From Microbacterium arborescens (GTDB taxonomy: Bacteria; Actinomycetota; Actinomycetes; Actinomycetales; Microbacteriaceae): 64,000 nucleotides of DNA. Both the position numbers and the translations under genes were made by a program. Below are positions 44,048 to 53,549 of the stretch, piece by piece (the stretch's first letter is position 1; each line of letters begins with the position of its first letter). Below the pieces are notes generated by a model, which ran no database searches, was not told the origin of the DNA, and worked only from the letters and a program-made list of their open reading frames with translations. Location: NCBI RefSeq assembly GCF_030369635.1, contig NZ_CP128474.1, positions 1,302,001 to 1,366,000 of the forward strand. The letters are read 5' to 3'.

Positions 44048-46777
44048 TCAGCTCTCGCCGCCTGCGTTTCCGCTGGTGCCTGCCGTCACATCGTGCAGGC
44101 GGTAGCGTTCGATGGCCTGCGCCGACAGGCCGCGGTCGACCACGCCGTCCTCGGCCAGAGCCTGGAGTGTCCGCACCACGATCGACGGGCCGTCGATCTT
44201 GAAGAACCGACGAGCAGCGGGGCGGGTGTCGGAGAAGCCGAAGCCCTCCGCGCCCAGCGTCGCGAAGCGGCGCGGCACCCAGGGCCGGATCTGGTCCTGC
44301 ACGGCGTGCATGAAGTCGCTCACTGCGACGACGGGGCCCTCCGAGTCGTTCAGCTTCTGCGTGACGAAGGCCGTCCGCGGCTCATCGGTCGGGTGCAGGA
44401 AGTTGTGCTCGTCGACGGCGAGACCATCGCGACGCAGCTCGGTCCAGCTCGTGACCGACCAGACGTCCGCGACCACGCCCCAGTCGTCCTTGAGGAGCTT
44501 CTGTGCCTCGTAGGCCCACGGAACTCCGACGCCCGAAGCGAGCAGCTGTGCACGGGGCCCGTCGCCCTCGCCGACGCTCACGCGGTGGATGCCGCGGATG
44601 ATGCCGTCGACATCGACATCCTCGGGCTCCTTGGGCTGCACCAGCGGCTCGTTGTAGAGCGTGATGTAGTACATGACGTTGGGGTCGGGGTGGTTCCCGC
44701 CGTACATGCGCTCGAGACCCGAGCGCACGATGTGGGCGATCTCGTACCCGTAGGCCGGGTCGTACGACACGGTGGCGGGGTTGGTCGAGGCGAGCAGGTG
44801 CGAGTGACCGTCGGCGTGCTGCAGGCCCTCGCCGGTCAGCGTCGTGCGGCCGGCCGTCGCGCCCATGATGAACCCGCGGGCCATCTGGTCGCCGGCTGCC
44901 CACTGAGCGTCTCCGGTGCGCTGGAAACCGAACATCGAGTAGAAGACGTACACCGGGATGAGCGGCTCGCCGTGCGTGGCGTACGACGTCCCGATCGCGG
45001 TGAACGCCGCGACGGCTCCGGCCTCGTTGATGCCGACGTGGAGGATCTGGCCCTGCGGGCTCTCCTTGTAAGCCAGCAGCAGCTCGCGGTCGACCGAGGT
45101 GTAGTTCTGACCATGCGGGTTGTAGATCTTCGCCGTCGGGAAGTACGCGTCCATGCCGAACGTGCGTGCCTCGTCGGGGATGATCGGCACGATGCGGTGA
45201 CCGAAGTCCTTCGCGCGCAGCAGATCCTTGAGCAGGCGGACGAACGCCATCGTGGTGGCGATCTCCTGCGTGCCCGAGCCCTTCTTCGGCAGCGCGTACG
45301 ACTCGTCGCCGGGGAGCGTCAGCGGCGCATGCTTCGTCCGGCGCTGCGGCAGGAACCCACCGAGCTCACGACGACGCTCGAGCATGTAGCGGATCGTCTC
45401 GTCCTCGGCGCCCGGGTGGTAGTACGGCGGGAGGTACGGGTTCTCCTCGAGCTGCGCGTCGGTGATCGGGATGCGCATCGAGTCGCGGAAGTGCTTGAGG
45501 TTCTCGAGCGTCATCTTCTTCATCTGGTGGGTCGCGTTGCGGCCCTCGAAGTGGTGACCGAGTCCGTAGCCCTTGATCGTCTTCGCGAGGATGACGGTGG
45601 GCTGGCCCTTGTGCTCCATCGCCTGCTTGTAGGCGGCGTAGACCTTCTGGTAGTCGAGACCGCCGCGGCGGAGCTTGCCCCAGATGTCGTCGTCCGACCA
45701 GTCCTTCACGAGAGCGGCCGTGCGCTCGTCGCGCCCGAAGAAGTGCTCGCGGATGAAGGCGCCGTCCTCGGCGCGGTACGTCTGGAAGTCGCCGTCGGGG
45801 GTCGTGTTCATCAGTCGGACGAGGGCGCCCTCGTCATCCTGCGAGAGGAGCTCGTCCCAACCGCGGCCCCAGACGACCTTGATGACGTTCCAGCCCGCAC
45901 CGCGGAAGTACGCCTCGAGCTCCTGGACGATCTTGCCGTTTCCGCGGACCGGTCCGTCGAGGCGCTGGAGGTTGCAGTTGATCACGAAGGTGAGGTTGTC
46001 GAGGCCCTCGTTGGCTGCGACCTGCAGCTGACCGCGGCTCTCGACCTCGTCCATCTCGCCGTCGCCGAGGAAGGCCCATACGTGCGAGTCGGACAGGTCC
46101 TTGATGCCCCGGTTGGTGAGGTACTTGTTGTTCATCGCCTGGTAGATGGCGTTGATCGGGCCGAGACCCATCGAGACCGTCGGGAACTGCCAGTAGTCGG
46201 GCATCAGGCGCGGGTGCGGGTACGACGGGATGCCGTCGGGCGCCTTCGACGCCTCCTGACGGAAACCGTCCAGCTGGCTCTCGCTCAGACGCCCCTCGAG
46301 GTACGAGCGGGCGTAGATGCCGGGCGACGCGTGGCCCTGGATGAAGATCTGGTCGCCGCCGGACGGGTGGTCGGGGCCGCGGAAGAAGTGGTTGAAGCCG
46401 ACTTCGTAGAGCGAAGCCGACGACGCGTAGGTGGAGATGTGACCGCCCACGCCGATGCCGGGGCGCTGCGCGCGGTGCACGGTGACGGCGGCGTTCCAGC
46501 GGATCCAGCGACGGTAGCGGCGCTCGAGCTCTTCGTCGCCGGGGAACTCCGGCTCGTTCTCGGGTGCGATGGTGTTGATGTAGTCGGTCACCGGCACCTG
46601 CGGGACGTTCAGCTGCAGCTCGTGCGAGGCCTGCAGCAGGCTCAGCATGATCTCGCGACCGCGACCCGAGCCCTTCGCGTCAACCAGCTGGCGCAGCGAC
46701 TCCTGCCATTCACCGGTCTCTTCCGGGTCGCTGTCCAGGGCGTCCTGGGAGTAGGGGTCTTGATCGTTGACAGTCAC
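44048..46777 (-). CDS. aceE: Pyruvate dehydrogenase E1 component (homodimeric)
   Basis: 909 residues, the homodimeric AceE type; decarboxylates pyruvate with thiamine diphosphate for acetyl-CoA production. [25 protein letters not shown] carries the ThDP motif, followed by [26 protein letters not shown] 46777 has AAAGG 6 nt upstream; the longer reading starting near 46858 lacks a start signal. aceF and lpd are not adjacent, as usual in actinobacteria, where E1 sits next to the fatty-acid genes. Confidence 0.97.
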   Translation of the reverse strand: MTVNDQDPYSQDALDSDPEETGEWQESLRQLVDAKGSGRGREIMLSLLQASHELQLNVPQVPVTDYINTIAPENEPEFPGDEELERRYRRWIRWNAAVTVHRAQRPGIGVGGHISTYASSASLYEVGFNHFFRGPDHPSGGDQIFIQGHASPGIYARSYLEGRLSESQLDGFRQEASKAPDGIPSYPHPRLMPDYWQFPTVSMGLGPINAIYQAMNNKYLTNRGIKDLSDSHVWAFLGDGEMDEVESRGQLQVAANEGLDNLTFVINCNLQRLDGPVRGNGKIVQELEAYFRGAGWNVIKVVWGRGWDELLSQDDEGALVRLMNTTPDGDFQTYRAEDGAFIREHFFGRDERTAALVKDWSDDDIWGKLRRGGLDYQKVYAAYKQAMEHKGQPTVILAKTIKGYGLGHHFEGRNATHQMKKMTLENLKHFRDSMRIPITDAQLEENPYLPPYYHPGAEDETIRYMLERRRELGGFLPQRRTKHAPLTLPGDESYALPKKGSGTQEIATTMAFVRLLKDLLRAKDFGHRIVPIIPDEARTFGMDAYFPTAKIYNPHGQNYTSVDRELLLAYKESPQGQILHVGINEAGAVAAFTAIGTSYATHGEPLIPVYVFYSMFGFQRTGDAQWAAGDQMARGFIMGATAGRTTLTGEGLQHADGHSHLLASTNPATVSYDPAYGYEIAHIVRSGLERMYGGNHPDPNVMYYITLYNEPLVQPKEPEDVDVDGIIRGIHRVSVGEGDGPRAQLLASGVGVPWAYEAQKLLKDDWGVVADVWSVTSWTELRRDGLAVDEHNFLHPTDEPRTAFVTQKLNDSEGPVVAVSDFMHAVQDQIRPWVPRRFATLGAEGFGFSDTRPAARRFFKIDGPSIVVRTLQALAEDGVVDRGLSAQAIERYRLHDVTAGTSGNAGGES

Positions 46778-46900
46778 GGGCGACCTTTCTCGTATGGCAG
46801 ATCGTGCCAGGTAATCACCACGGGCAGGGCGCGGGCGTTGTCGGGCGCGCACAAGCACCGCACGACAGCCTACCCACGCTCGGAGGGGTCGGCGCTCTCG

Positions 46901-46906
46901 TACACT
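46901..46906 (+). promoter_or_regulatory. -10 box of tRNA-Val
   Basis: TACACT, predicting a transcript start at about 46913, 2 nt before the tRNA. Confidence 0.65.
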
Positions 46907-46914
46907 GAGAGCAG

Positions 46915-46988
46915 GGGCCTATAGCTCAGTTGGTTAGAGCACCTCGTTTACACCGAGGGAGTCGGGAGTTCGAGTCTCTCTGGGCCCA
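46915..46988 (+). tRNA. tRNA-Val (TAC anticodon)
   Basis: 74-nt cloverleaf: acceptor GGGCCTA with TGGGCCC, anticodon stem CCTCG/CGAGG, loop TTTACAC with anticodon TAC, and T-arm GGGAG-TTCGAGT-CTCTC. CCA is not encoded. The start codon of the next gene begins 2 nt after the discriminator base, so the two are one transcript. Confidence 0.97.
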
Positions 46989-46989
46989 C

Positions 46990-47721
46990 ATGAAAGCCAC
47001 CCCCGCAGATCAGCTGCTGCTGCTGGACATCGCCCGTCTCGACGCGCAGGCCCGCGGAGCGGAGGCCGCGAAGCGCAATCCGGCTCAGGCCGCGCGAGTG
47101 AACGAACTGCTTGCGCGCCGTCATGAGCTCTCCATCGAGCTGACCGGCCTGCTCGGGAAGCGCGACGACATCGAGGCGGAGCTCAAGCGCATCGCCTCGG
47201 ACGTGACTGTCGTCGATGCCCGCTCGGCTCGCGATGTCGAACGCCTCGCGGCCACGTCGAACCCCAAAGACGCGCAAGGACTCGAGCACGAGATCGCTTC
47301 GCTCGCTCGCCGGAAGAGCGAGCTCGAGGATGCTCAGCTCGAAGCCATGGAGCGACTCGAAGCCGCCGAAGCCGCGGTGGCGGCGCAGCAGGCGCTCATC
47401 GCGGAGGTCAACGACGAGGGCGGTCGATTGAGCGCCGAGGGCAAGGCCGCCGTCGCAGAGGCGCAGGCACGCCTCGACGCCGCGACGCGTGACCGCGCCG
47501 CCATCGCGGCGAGGGTGCCGGGCGATCTGCTGGCACGCTACGAGTCCCTCGCCGAGCGCACACCGGGTGCCGGTCTGCTGCAGCGACGCACCTGCGGCGG
47601 ATGTCACATGGAACTCTCCGGAACCGACCTGAAGGCCATCGCGCAGGCTGCTGACGACGAGGTCGTCACGTGCCCCGAGTGCGGCTGCATCCTCGTCCGC
47701 ACCGACGAATCCGGTCTGTGA
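46990..47721 (+). CDS. Zinc-ribbon coiled-coil protein (C4-type, zf-RING_7)
   Basis: 243 residues. Residues 1-190 are a long coiled coil rich in Glu, Arg and Ala; the C-terminus holds the zinc ribbon C-x2-C...C-x2-C (TCGGCHMEL and CPECGCILVRT). This family, Rv2229c-like, is widespread in actinobacteria and its role is unknown. It starts MKATPADQLLLLDIARLDAQ, matching family N-termini, so the ATG only 2 nt after tRNA-Val is correct. There is no room for a Shine-Dalgarno. Confidence 0.92.
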   Translation: MKATPADQLLLLDIARLDAQARGAEAAKRNPAQAARVNELLARRHELSIELTGLLGKRDDIEAELKRIASDVTVVDARSARDVERLAATSNPKDAQGLEHEIASLARRKSELEDAQLEAMERLEAAEAAVAAQQALIAEVNDEGGRLSAEGKAAVAEAQARLDAATRDRAAIAARVPGDLLARYESLAERTPGAGLLQRRTCGGCHMELSGTDLKAIAQAADDEVVTCPECGCILVRTDESGL

Positions 47722-47728
47722 TCCGTCG

Positions 47729-49417
47729 ATGACGACCCCGCGCGTCCGCTGGCGCGCGGTCGGGCGCCGCGGTGACGGCGACCTCGACGTCGCGTCGGTG
47801 GATGCCGCGGGCGCGGTGATCGAGCGTCATCGTGTCGCGGCTCGAGAGCTGGCGGGCGAGGTCGCAGCAGATCCCGATGCGCGGTGGATCTGGTCCGACA
47901 CGACGGCCTGGTATCACGGCATCCTCGCCGCCGGCGTTCGGGTGGCGCGGTGCCACGATCTGCGCCTGTGCCATGCGATCCTGCGCGACAGCTCGCTCGT
48001 CGCCGATCCCGCCGAACTCCGTGCCGCCGCCGTCTGGGATGCCTCGCCGGAAGACCCGACATCCGATCGTGACGTCCTGTTCGCACTCGAACCCGCAGCC
48101 GACGCGCTCCCGCACGATCTCGACGCGACGCTGGCGGAGTTCTCGCGGCAGACGCGCGCGATGGCGAGCGCGATCGACCCCGGACGCCTGCGTCTGCTGA
48201 CGGCTGCCGAGTCCGCCGGAGCGCTCGTCGCGGTCGAGCTGCACGTCGCGGGCGTCCCCTGGAGTCGCGAGGTGCACGACGCGATCCTCGCTGATGCGCT
48301 CGGGCCACGGCCGCGCCCGGGGGAGCTGCCGAGCCGCGTGCGCGACCTGGCCGACCGGGTGCGTGCGGCTCTCGATGACCCGACGGCGAGTCTCGACTCG
48401 CAACCGCGTCTGCTGCGTTCGCTGCACCGGGTCGGCGTGCTCGTGGAGTCGACGAGCAAGTGGGAGCTCCAGCGTCATGAGCATCCCGTGATCGAGCCGC
48501 TCCTGGCGTACAAGCGTGCCACGCGCCTGCTCAGCGCCAACGGCTGGGCATGGATGGACGAGTGGATCCCGAACGACCGGTTCCGTCCGGTCTACGTCCC
48601 CGGTGGCGTGGTCACGGGCCGATGGGCGTCGTCGGGCGGGGGAGCGCTTCAGCTGCCGCGGATGCTGCGGCCGGCGGTGCGGGCCGACCCGGGATGGCAG
48701 CTGGTGATCGCCGACGTCGCTCAGCTCGAGCCCCGCATCCTCGCCGCGATGTCCGCCGACCTGGCGCTCGCGGAAGCCGCGCGCGGGCGCGACCTGTACG
48801 AGGGCATCGTGGCCCGCGGTACCGTCCCATCGCGTCAGGAGGCGAAGATGGCGCTCCTCGGCGCGATGTACGGAGCCACCACCGGTGACAGCGGGCGCCT
48901 GGTCCCGTCGCTGCGCCGTGCCTACCCCCGCGCGATGGCCCTCGTCGACGACGCGGCGCGGGTGGGCGAGGAGGGCGGCTCGGTGCGCACCCTGCTCGGC
49001 CGCACGAGTCCGGCACCCTCGGCGGCATGGCGGGATCTCCACGCGGATGCCGCTGAGCCCGAGGCCTCCGATGCCATCAAGACGCTCGCGCGATCACGGG
49101 CGCGCGAGCGCGGCCGCTTCACGCGGAACTTCGTCGTCCAGGGGACGGCGGCCGAGTGGGCGCTCGCCTGGCTGGCCGACCTCCGGCAACGGCTCGCGGT
49201 GTTTCCGAGCGTCGGTGGTCACCCCGTGACGGCGCGGGCGCACCTCGCGTTCTTCCTCCATGACGAGATCATCGTGCATGCCCCGGCCGAGCACGCCGAG
49301 GCGGCCGCGGCGGCCGTTCGCGAGGCGGCGGATGCGGCCGGCCGGCTGCTGTTCGGCTCATTCCCGCTCGACTTCCTGCTCGACGTGCGTATCGCGGTGT
49401 CGGCCGACAAGGACTGA
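47729..49417 (+). CDS. Family A DNA polymerase-like protein lacking a 5' nuclease
   Basis: 562 residues, much shorter than PolA. Polymerase motifs are clear: TGRW at 296-299, motif A D329 in VIADVAQLEPRIL with steric-gate E334, O-helix R369/K373/L377/Y381-G382 at the exact canonical spacing, and motif C H511-D512-E513. The position equal to Phe762 of E. coli Pol I is Leu, and the Tyr of motif A is Val. Residues 1-160 are a degenerate exonuclease-like domain without clear DEDD acidic residues. It starts 7 nt after the zinc-ribbon gene. Function not established; repair or translesion synthesis is possible. Confidence 0.88.
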   Translation: MTTPRVRWRAVGRRGDGDLDVASVDAAGAVIERHRVAARELAGEVAADPDARWIWSDTTAWYHGILAAGVRVARCHDLRLCHAILRDSSLVADPAELRAAAVWDASPEDPTSDRDVLFALEPAADALPHDLDATLAEFSRQTRAMASAIDPGRLRLLTAAESAGALVAVELHVAGVPWSREVHDAILADALGPRPRPGELPSRVRDLADRVRAALDDPTASLDSQPRLLRSLHRVGVLVESTSKWELQRHEHPVIEPLLAYKRATRLLSANGWAWMDEWIPNDRFRPVYVPGGVVTGRWASSGGGALQLPRMLRPAVRADPGWQLVIADVAQLEPRILAAMSADLALAEAARGRDLYEGIVARGTVPSRQEAKMALLGAMYGATTGDSGRLVPSLRRAYPRAMALVDDAARVGEEGGSVRTLLGRTSPAPSAAWRDLHADAAEPEASDAIKTLARSRARERGRFTRNFVVQGTAAEWALAWLADLRQRLAVFPSVGGHPVTARAHLAFFLHDEIIVHAPAEHAEAAAAAVREAADAAGRLLFGSFPLDFLLDVRIAVSADKD

Positions 49418-49425
49418 GCCGGGGC

Positions 49426-51192
49426 TCAGGCGCATGCGGCGCCGGGCTCGAGTTGCGCGACGTCTCGCAACAGGGGTGTATGGATCACGCGAGGGGCGAT
49501 CTCGGCGTCGTCGGGCGCGATGAAGCGGAACCGCAGGGACTGAGCGTCGCCGGGCGCGAGCGTCGACCGGGCGACGCTCGTCGGCACGCCGGCGTCGACG
49601 ACCTGACGTGAGGGCACCGCCGCGGTTCCGTCGTCGACTGATCCGAAGAACCAGCCGGGAGGTGCGGCCACCCCGACGTCGGTGACGATGTCGCCGGGGC
49701 TGGCGGGGTTGTACATCCCCGTCATCGAACCGGGATACCCCCGCGCCTCGGGCGGCGCGTTGTTGTGCAGGCGTACCTCCACGACCACCTCGGCACGCCC
49801 GTCGGGACGGCACCCCGACGACACGACGCCGACGGCCATGTCCAGGTAGGAGTCGAGCTTGGTCGTCGTCGCGTCGTTGAGGAGCACCGAGAACACGTCG
49901 CCGGTGCCGGTGAGCTGTCGCGCCCGCATCCCCGACAGCGGCCCCTCGCGGAGATGACGCTGCTCGTCTTCGTGGGCGCTCCACACGCTCACGCGCCCGT
50001 CTGCGACGGCGTCGCCGATCGCGCCGAGAATCGATGCCACATCGACGTCACCGGAAAGCAGCCGCGTGACGACGGCGGACACGACCTCCCGCTGCAGGGC
50101 GGTCTGCTCGTCCGTGGAGGAGTGCAGGTACGGGTCGACCAGGACTGCCTGGACGAAGCCGGCCGCATCGACGGTCGCGCCACCGGACAGGTGGACGGGA
50201 CCCGTGGCGGTCAGCAGCGAGCGCAGCACCACGGGATCGACCGCGACGACCGCGTCGGGCTCGCTGCCCGTGCTGCTCTGCCACCAGGTGCGCATGAGCC
50301 GAGCCGAGAGCTCGAAGTCGGGTGTCATCGTCGCATTCTGGACGTAGGTTCCCACCACGTCGCCGTACAGCTCTGACACGGAGGCGGGCAGCTCGATCAC
50401 GGGAACACGACGGGGCGCGAAGTTCGACGAGTCCGTGTGCTCACGCACCTCGAGCCGGCCCTCACGGGCTTCGAGGAGAAGGAACGTGCCGGTCAGTCCG
50501 CCGCCCGCGCGGAGCTCCGCGGAGTTCTGCACCGAGACCAGCACTTCGCGGGTGCCGTCGACGCCGAGCATCGACGGCACCCACCGTGATGCTCCGGCGG
50601 CCGCGGAGATCGAGTCCGCGGCCGGTCGGAGCACCGTCTGGAGCGTGCTCAGCCCGTCGCGAATCGGTGGCAGGAGAGCCGATTCGTCGATCCCATCGAG
50701 ATCGGCGGCCGTCGCGCGAAGCGTCGTCGCTGCGCGTCCGAGCGCCGGCGATGCGTCGCGGAGCACTCCCGCGAGTGCGCCGATGTCGCCCCCGGCGATC
50801 GTCTCGCCGAGCCCGGGGGTCGCGAGCACATCGTCCAGCGCCGGAACCGCGGTGGCTGCCCCCGCCGCGGCGGCGTGGACAGCCTGGAAGTTCGTCCCCA
50901 CACCCGGCAGGGACGACGCGAGCCCCCAGACCGGGTCTCCGGTGAGCTGCTCCGCACGTGCCGCGTGCTCGCCGATGTCGGAGAGGGCCACCTGAACGGC
51001 ATCCACGTCGCGCTGCTGCAGTGCCGCGCGAAGCCCGGTCGCCGCCGCCTGTACCTCGCGGAGCTCGCCCGCGGCGAGCACGCCTCGCACGCCGATCCAC
51101 CCCGCCGCCGCCAGCCCGATTGCGGCCGCCACGATGACGACACGGGTGCGCCTGCGGCGGCGAAGGCGCCGTTCCAGCGCCGTCGCAGCCAT
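49426..51192 (-). CDS. DUF4012 domain membrane-anchored protein
   Basis: 588 residues: a basic N-terminus and one transmembrane helix (about 17-37), then a large extracellular DUF4012 domain (RGVLAAGELREVQAAATGL through VQNSAELRAGGGLTGTF and FAPRRVPVIELP). DUF4012 proteins are often linked with exopolysaccharide or wall assembly. The start is placed 1 nt after the stop of the LPXTG gene (TGA-G-ATG), so the two are coupled. Convergent with the polymerase gene, 8 nt apart. Biochemical role unknown. Confidence 0.88.
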   Translation of the reverse strand: MAATALERRLRRRRRTRVVIVAAAIGLAAAGWIGVRGVLAAGELREVQAAATGLRAALQQRDVDAVQVALSDIGEHAARAEQLTGDPVWGLASSLPGVGTNFQAVHAAAAGAATAVPALDDVLATPGLGETIAGGDIGALAGVLRDASPALGRAATTLRATAADLDGIDESALLPPIRDGLSTLQTVLRPAADSISAAAGASRWVPSMLGVDGTREVLVSVQNSAELRAGGGLTGTFLLLEAREGRLEVREHTDSSNFAPRRVPVIELPASVSELYGDVVGTYVQNATMTPDFELSARLMRTWWQSSTGSEPDAVVAVDPVVLRSLLTATGPVHLSGGATVDAAGFVQAVLVDPYLHSSTDEQTALQREVVSAVVTRLLSGDVDVASILGAIGDAVADGRVSVWSAHEDEQRHLREGPLSGMRARQLTGTGDVFSVLLNDATTTKLDSYLDMAVGVVSSGCRPDGRAEVVVEVRLHNNAPPEARGYPGSMTGMYNPASPGDIVTDVGVAAPPGWFFGSVDDGTAAVPSRQVVDAGVPTSVARSTLAPGDAQSLRFRFIAPDDAEIAPRVIHTPLLRDVAQLEPGAACA

Positions 51193-51193
51193 C

Positions 51194-51838
51194 TCAGGCG
51201 CGCCGGTGGCGACGGCGCTGCAGCACGAGCAGCGCCCCGGCGACGAAGGCGCCCACGGCGGCGACCGCGAGCGCGATCGGTCCGCTCGCGCTGCCGCCCG
51301 TGGCAGGCAGCGCTGCGACCGCTGCATCGCGCACGCCGTTCGGCGACGTCGCGCAATCGGGCGTGGAAGCCGGATAAGCGACGGGAACGGCGAGATCGGG
51401 GTTCACCCGCAGGGTCGCGGCGATGTCGCCACGAGTCCAGGCGAAGCCGGCATCCGTCGCCGTCCACGTACCGTCGCGGAACTCCCAGCCGGGCCAGCCG
51501 GTGCCCCGGCCTTCGTCGTCGACGCTCGCCCCCGGCCACAGCATGCGGCCGCTCAGGCGGTAGTCCTGAAGCGAGCCGAGCGGCACGCTGGTGGTGTTCA
51601 CGCCGTCGTCGAGAATCAACGACACCGGTGCCGTGGCCTCTTCGACCGTCCCTCCCGTGAGGACCACGTCGAATGAGATCCACGGTGCGTCGGATTCGCA
51701 GTCGGTCGTGACCATGGACCCCGCGAGCGTCGCCCCGCTCGGATCATCCGGAGCGTACGTCGTGGCATCCGTCGACGACACAGTCGGCAGCAGGCTCAGC
51801 GAACCGAGCAGCACGACAGAAATGACAGAACTATGCAT
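51194..51838 (-). CDS. Secreted LPXTG wall-anchored protein
   Basis: 214 residues: signal peptide (MHSSVISVVLLGSLSLLPTV), an extracellular beta-rich domain of about 150 residues, then the sortase signal LPATG (177-181), a membrane helix and the tail RRRHRRA. GGGGAGGG is 4 nt from the ATG, fixing the start well inside a longer reading. It should be attached to peptidoglycan by a sortase encoded elsewhere. No known domain is recognised. The coupled DUF4012 gene suggests a joint role at the cell surface. Confidence 0.9.
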   Translation of the reverse strand: MHSSVISVVLLGSLSLLPTVSSTDATTYAPDDPSGATLAGSMVTTDCESDAPWISFDVVLTGGTVEEATAPVSLILDDGVNTTSVPLGSLQDYRLSGRMLWPGASVDDEGRGTGWPGWEFRDGTWTATDAGFAWTRGDIAATLRVNPDLAVPVAYPASTPDCATSPNGVRDAAVAALPATGGSASGPIALAVAAVGAFVAGALLVLQRRRHRRA

Positions 51839-51954
51839 AGCGCCCTCCCCAATGGGCTGCGAGGCCATCTCCCCAGATGGCTTCTGTGAGCACACAGTAG
51901 CACCACGGGGCCCGTGCGGCGAGCCGCGGTTCGGGGGAGCGTCCACCCCGCCGG

Positions 51955-51960
51955 TAGACT
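51955..51960 (+). promoter_or_regulatory. -10 box of rnpB
   Basis: TAGACT; six bases later (51967) is the first base of the rnpB P1 helix, so this box fixes the -10 to start distance used in this genome. Confidence 0.75.
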
Positions 51961-51966
51961 CCAGGT

Positions 51967-52331
51967 GCGAATGGGTCGGCTGGACGGTCGCGTGGCGGGA
52001 AACCGCACCGAGGAACGTCCGGGCTCCACAGGACAGGACGGTGGGTAACACCCACCCGGAGTGATCCGCGAGACAGTGCCACAGAAAGCAGACCGCCGGC
52101 GTTCGCGTCGGTAAGGGTGAAAGGGTGGTGTAAGAGACCACCGGGGTCGTGGTGACACGACCCGCACGGTAAACCTCGTCCGGAGCAAGGTCAGACAGGG
52201 GATGCAGACGCGGTCCGCCGAGTCCCCGGGTAGACCGCTGGAGCGGCACGGCAACGTGTCGCCGAGAGAGATGGCCGTCCACGGGGCTCACGCCCCCGGA
52301 CAGAACCCGGCGTACAGGCCGGCCCATTCGC
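51967..52331 (+). ncRNA. rnpB: RNase P RNA, bacterial type A
   Basis: Catalytic RNA that matures tRNA 5' ends. Conserved blocks in order: GAGGAACGTCCGGGCTCC (about 52010), GACAGTGCCACAGAAA, GGTAAGGGTGAAAGGGTGG with TGTAAGAGACCACC, GGAGCAAGGTCA, GAGTCCCCGGGTAGACCGC, GGACAGAACCCGGCGTACAGG. The ends pair as a 13-bp P1 helix (51967-51979 with 52319-52331, one G-T pair). It fills most of the 724-bp gap between the LPXTG gene and the PAP2 gene; no protein gene is seen there. Confidence 0.97.
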
Positions 52332-52383
52332 CCCCGACCGCCCCTGCGCAGCCGTCGCGGCGCGGGCCTCGCTCGTGGCAGGT

Positions 52384-52440
52384 GTCGCTCCCGGCGCCGG
52401 GACGCATTCCCCAAACGTGAGCCCCGGTGCCGGGAGCGAC
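52384..52440. terminator. Long hairpin downstream of rnpB
   Basis: Arms of 18 bp (52384-52401 and 52423-52440, GTCGCTCCCGGC.. with ..GCCGGGAGCGAC) with one G-T pair and a 21-nt loop, 53 nt after rnpB. No T-run. Bases 52441-52562 beyond it show nothing recognisable. Confidence 0.6.
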
Positions 52441-52562
52441 CTCTCACCGTCGCAGGCAGTCATGTCGCCCCGGAAGGGGCTATCGTGCACGGCACGCACC
52501 ACGTACCTTCATTGCGTTCAACCGACCGCGGAGGCGCGGGTCGCGCGTCGAGTCTTCAGGCG

Positions 52563-53483
52563 CTACGAGCCGGTGCTCGCGGTCGTCATCCCCGAGATCC
52601 TCTGATCGTCGTCGCCCGGTTCGGCTTGCTGAAGGTCAGCGACCCACGACCGGACCACGAGGATCACGCGGAGGATGAGCAGCGATGCCGCCGCTCCTGT
52701 CACACCGTCGATGGCCGTGACCCAAGGCAGAGCACCCCATGCCGCGACGATGCCGGCAACAGTGATCACGGCGACCATGCCGGTGAGCAACCACGCTCTG
52801 CGTGCCGGGTCGGCACGTTCACTGGTCGGCGCGGGGCGGCGCGTGCGCGACGGCGGCGGCTGACGGGGGCTCCGCAGGTGCACGACGGATCCCGTCAGCG
52901 TGAAGACGGCGATCGTGAGCAGCGCGGCGCCGATGATCTCGCTCGGGCGGTGGTTTCCGATCACGATGATCGCCGAGGTGGCCAGCGCCATCCAGACCCC
53001 GAGCACGGGGGCGACCCACCGCTTCCAGGCCCGCGGCACCACGATGAGCAAGGCGGCAGCTACGGCGAGGACGACAACAGCGTGGCCGCTCGGATAGCTG
53101 ACTGCGTCGTCACGCGAATCGACCAGCAGGGGACGTCCGAAGACCGACTTGAACCCTTCAGATCCCAGCACCGCTCCGGGGGTCGCGACGACAACCCAGA
53201 GGGCTGTCCGCCCGTGTCGTCTCGCTGCCGCGATGACGACGGCCAGGAGGGTCCCCACCACGATCGTGGCGCGGTCGTAGGAGAGCGGCGGAAGATCATT
53301 CTGGCGGAGCCAGTAGCCGACAGTGTCGAAGACCTCGTACTTCCATGCCCACCCGTTCTCCAATGACTGCCCGGCAGCCGTGAGGTTGAAAAAGAGGTAC
53401 AGGACGAAGAAGAGGGCCACCGCGATGAGGCCCGTCATGATCATCCGTGCCCGCACCGAGAAGCGAGGGCGAGGTTCATGCAT
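52563..53483 (-). CDS. PAP2-family membrane phosphatase
   Basis: 306 residues with six to eight helices. Phosphatase motifs are spread over the membrane core: KSVFGRPLLVDSRDD (KxxxxxxRP-like), YPSGHAVVV (PSGH) and GNHRPSEIIGAALL (SRxxxxxHxxxD-like, in a divergent form). Likely substrates are undecaprenyl-pyrophosphate or phosphatidic acid. ATG 53483 (MHEPRPRF) has TAGGCT 6 nt upstream, predicting leaderless mRNA. Confidence 0.9.
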   Translation of the reverse strand: MHEPRPRFSVRARMIMTGLIAVALFFVLYLFFNLTAAGQSLENGWAWKYEVFDTVGYWLRQNDLPPLSYDRATIVVGTLLAVVIAAARRHGRTALWVVVATPGAVLGSEGFKSVFGRPLLVDSRDDAVSYPSGHAVVVLAVAAALLIVVPRAWKRWVAPVLGVWMALATSAIIVIGNHRPSEIIGAALLTIAVFTLTGSVVHLRSPRQPPPSRTRRPAPTSERADPARRAWLLTGMVAVITVAGIVAAWGALPWVTAIDGVTGAAASLLILRVILVVRSWVADLQQAEPGDDDQRISGMTTASTGS

Positions 53484-53489
53484 CCTGCC

Positions 53490-53495
53490 AGCCTA
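53490..53495 (-). promoter_or_regulatory. -10 box, leaderless PAP2 transcript
   Basis: TAGGCT, 6 nt before the ATG at 53483. Confidence 0.6.
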
Positions 53496-53549
53496 GGCGG
53501 CACTCGCCGGTTCGCCGTGGAGCACGTCGACCGCCGCTCCGCCCACATA

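Noticed and set aside
43733..46924. 1063-codon plus-strand frame opposite aceE and fasR
   Set aside because: Antisense artefact of GC-rich coding sequence. The minus strand carries full AceE motifs and this frame has no start signal or recognisable domain.
52375..52605. Short frame after rnpB (starting near 52375)
   Set aside because: Crosses the rnpB-downstream hairpin and the end of the PAP2 gene and has no domain or Shine-Dalgarno.
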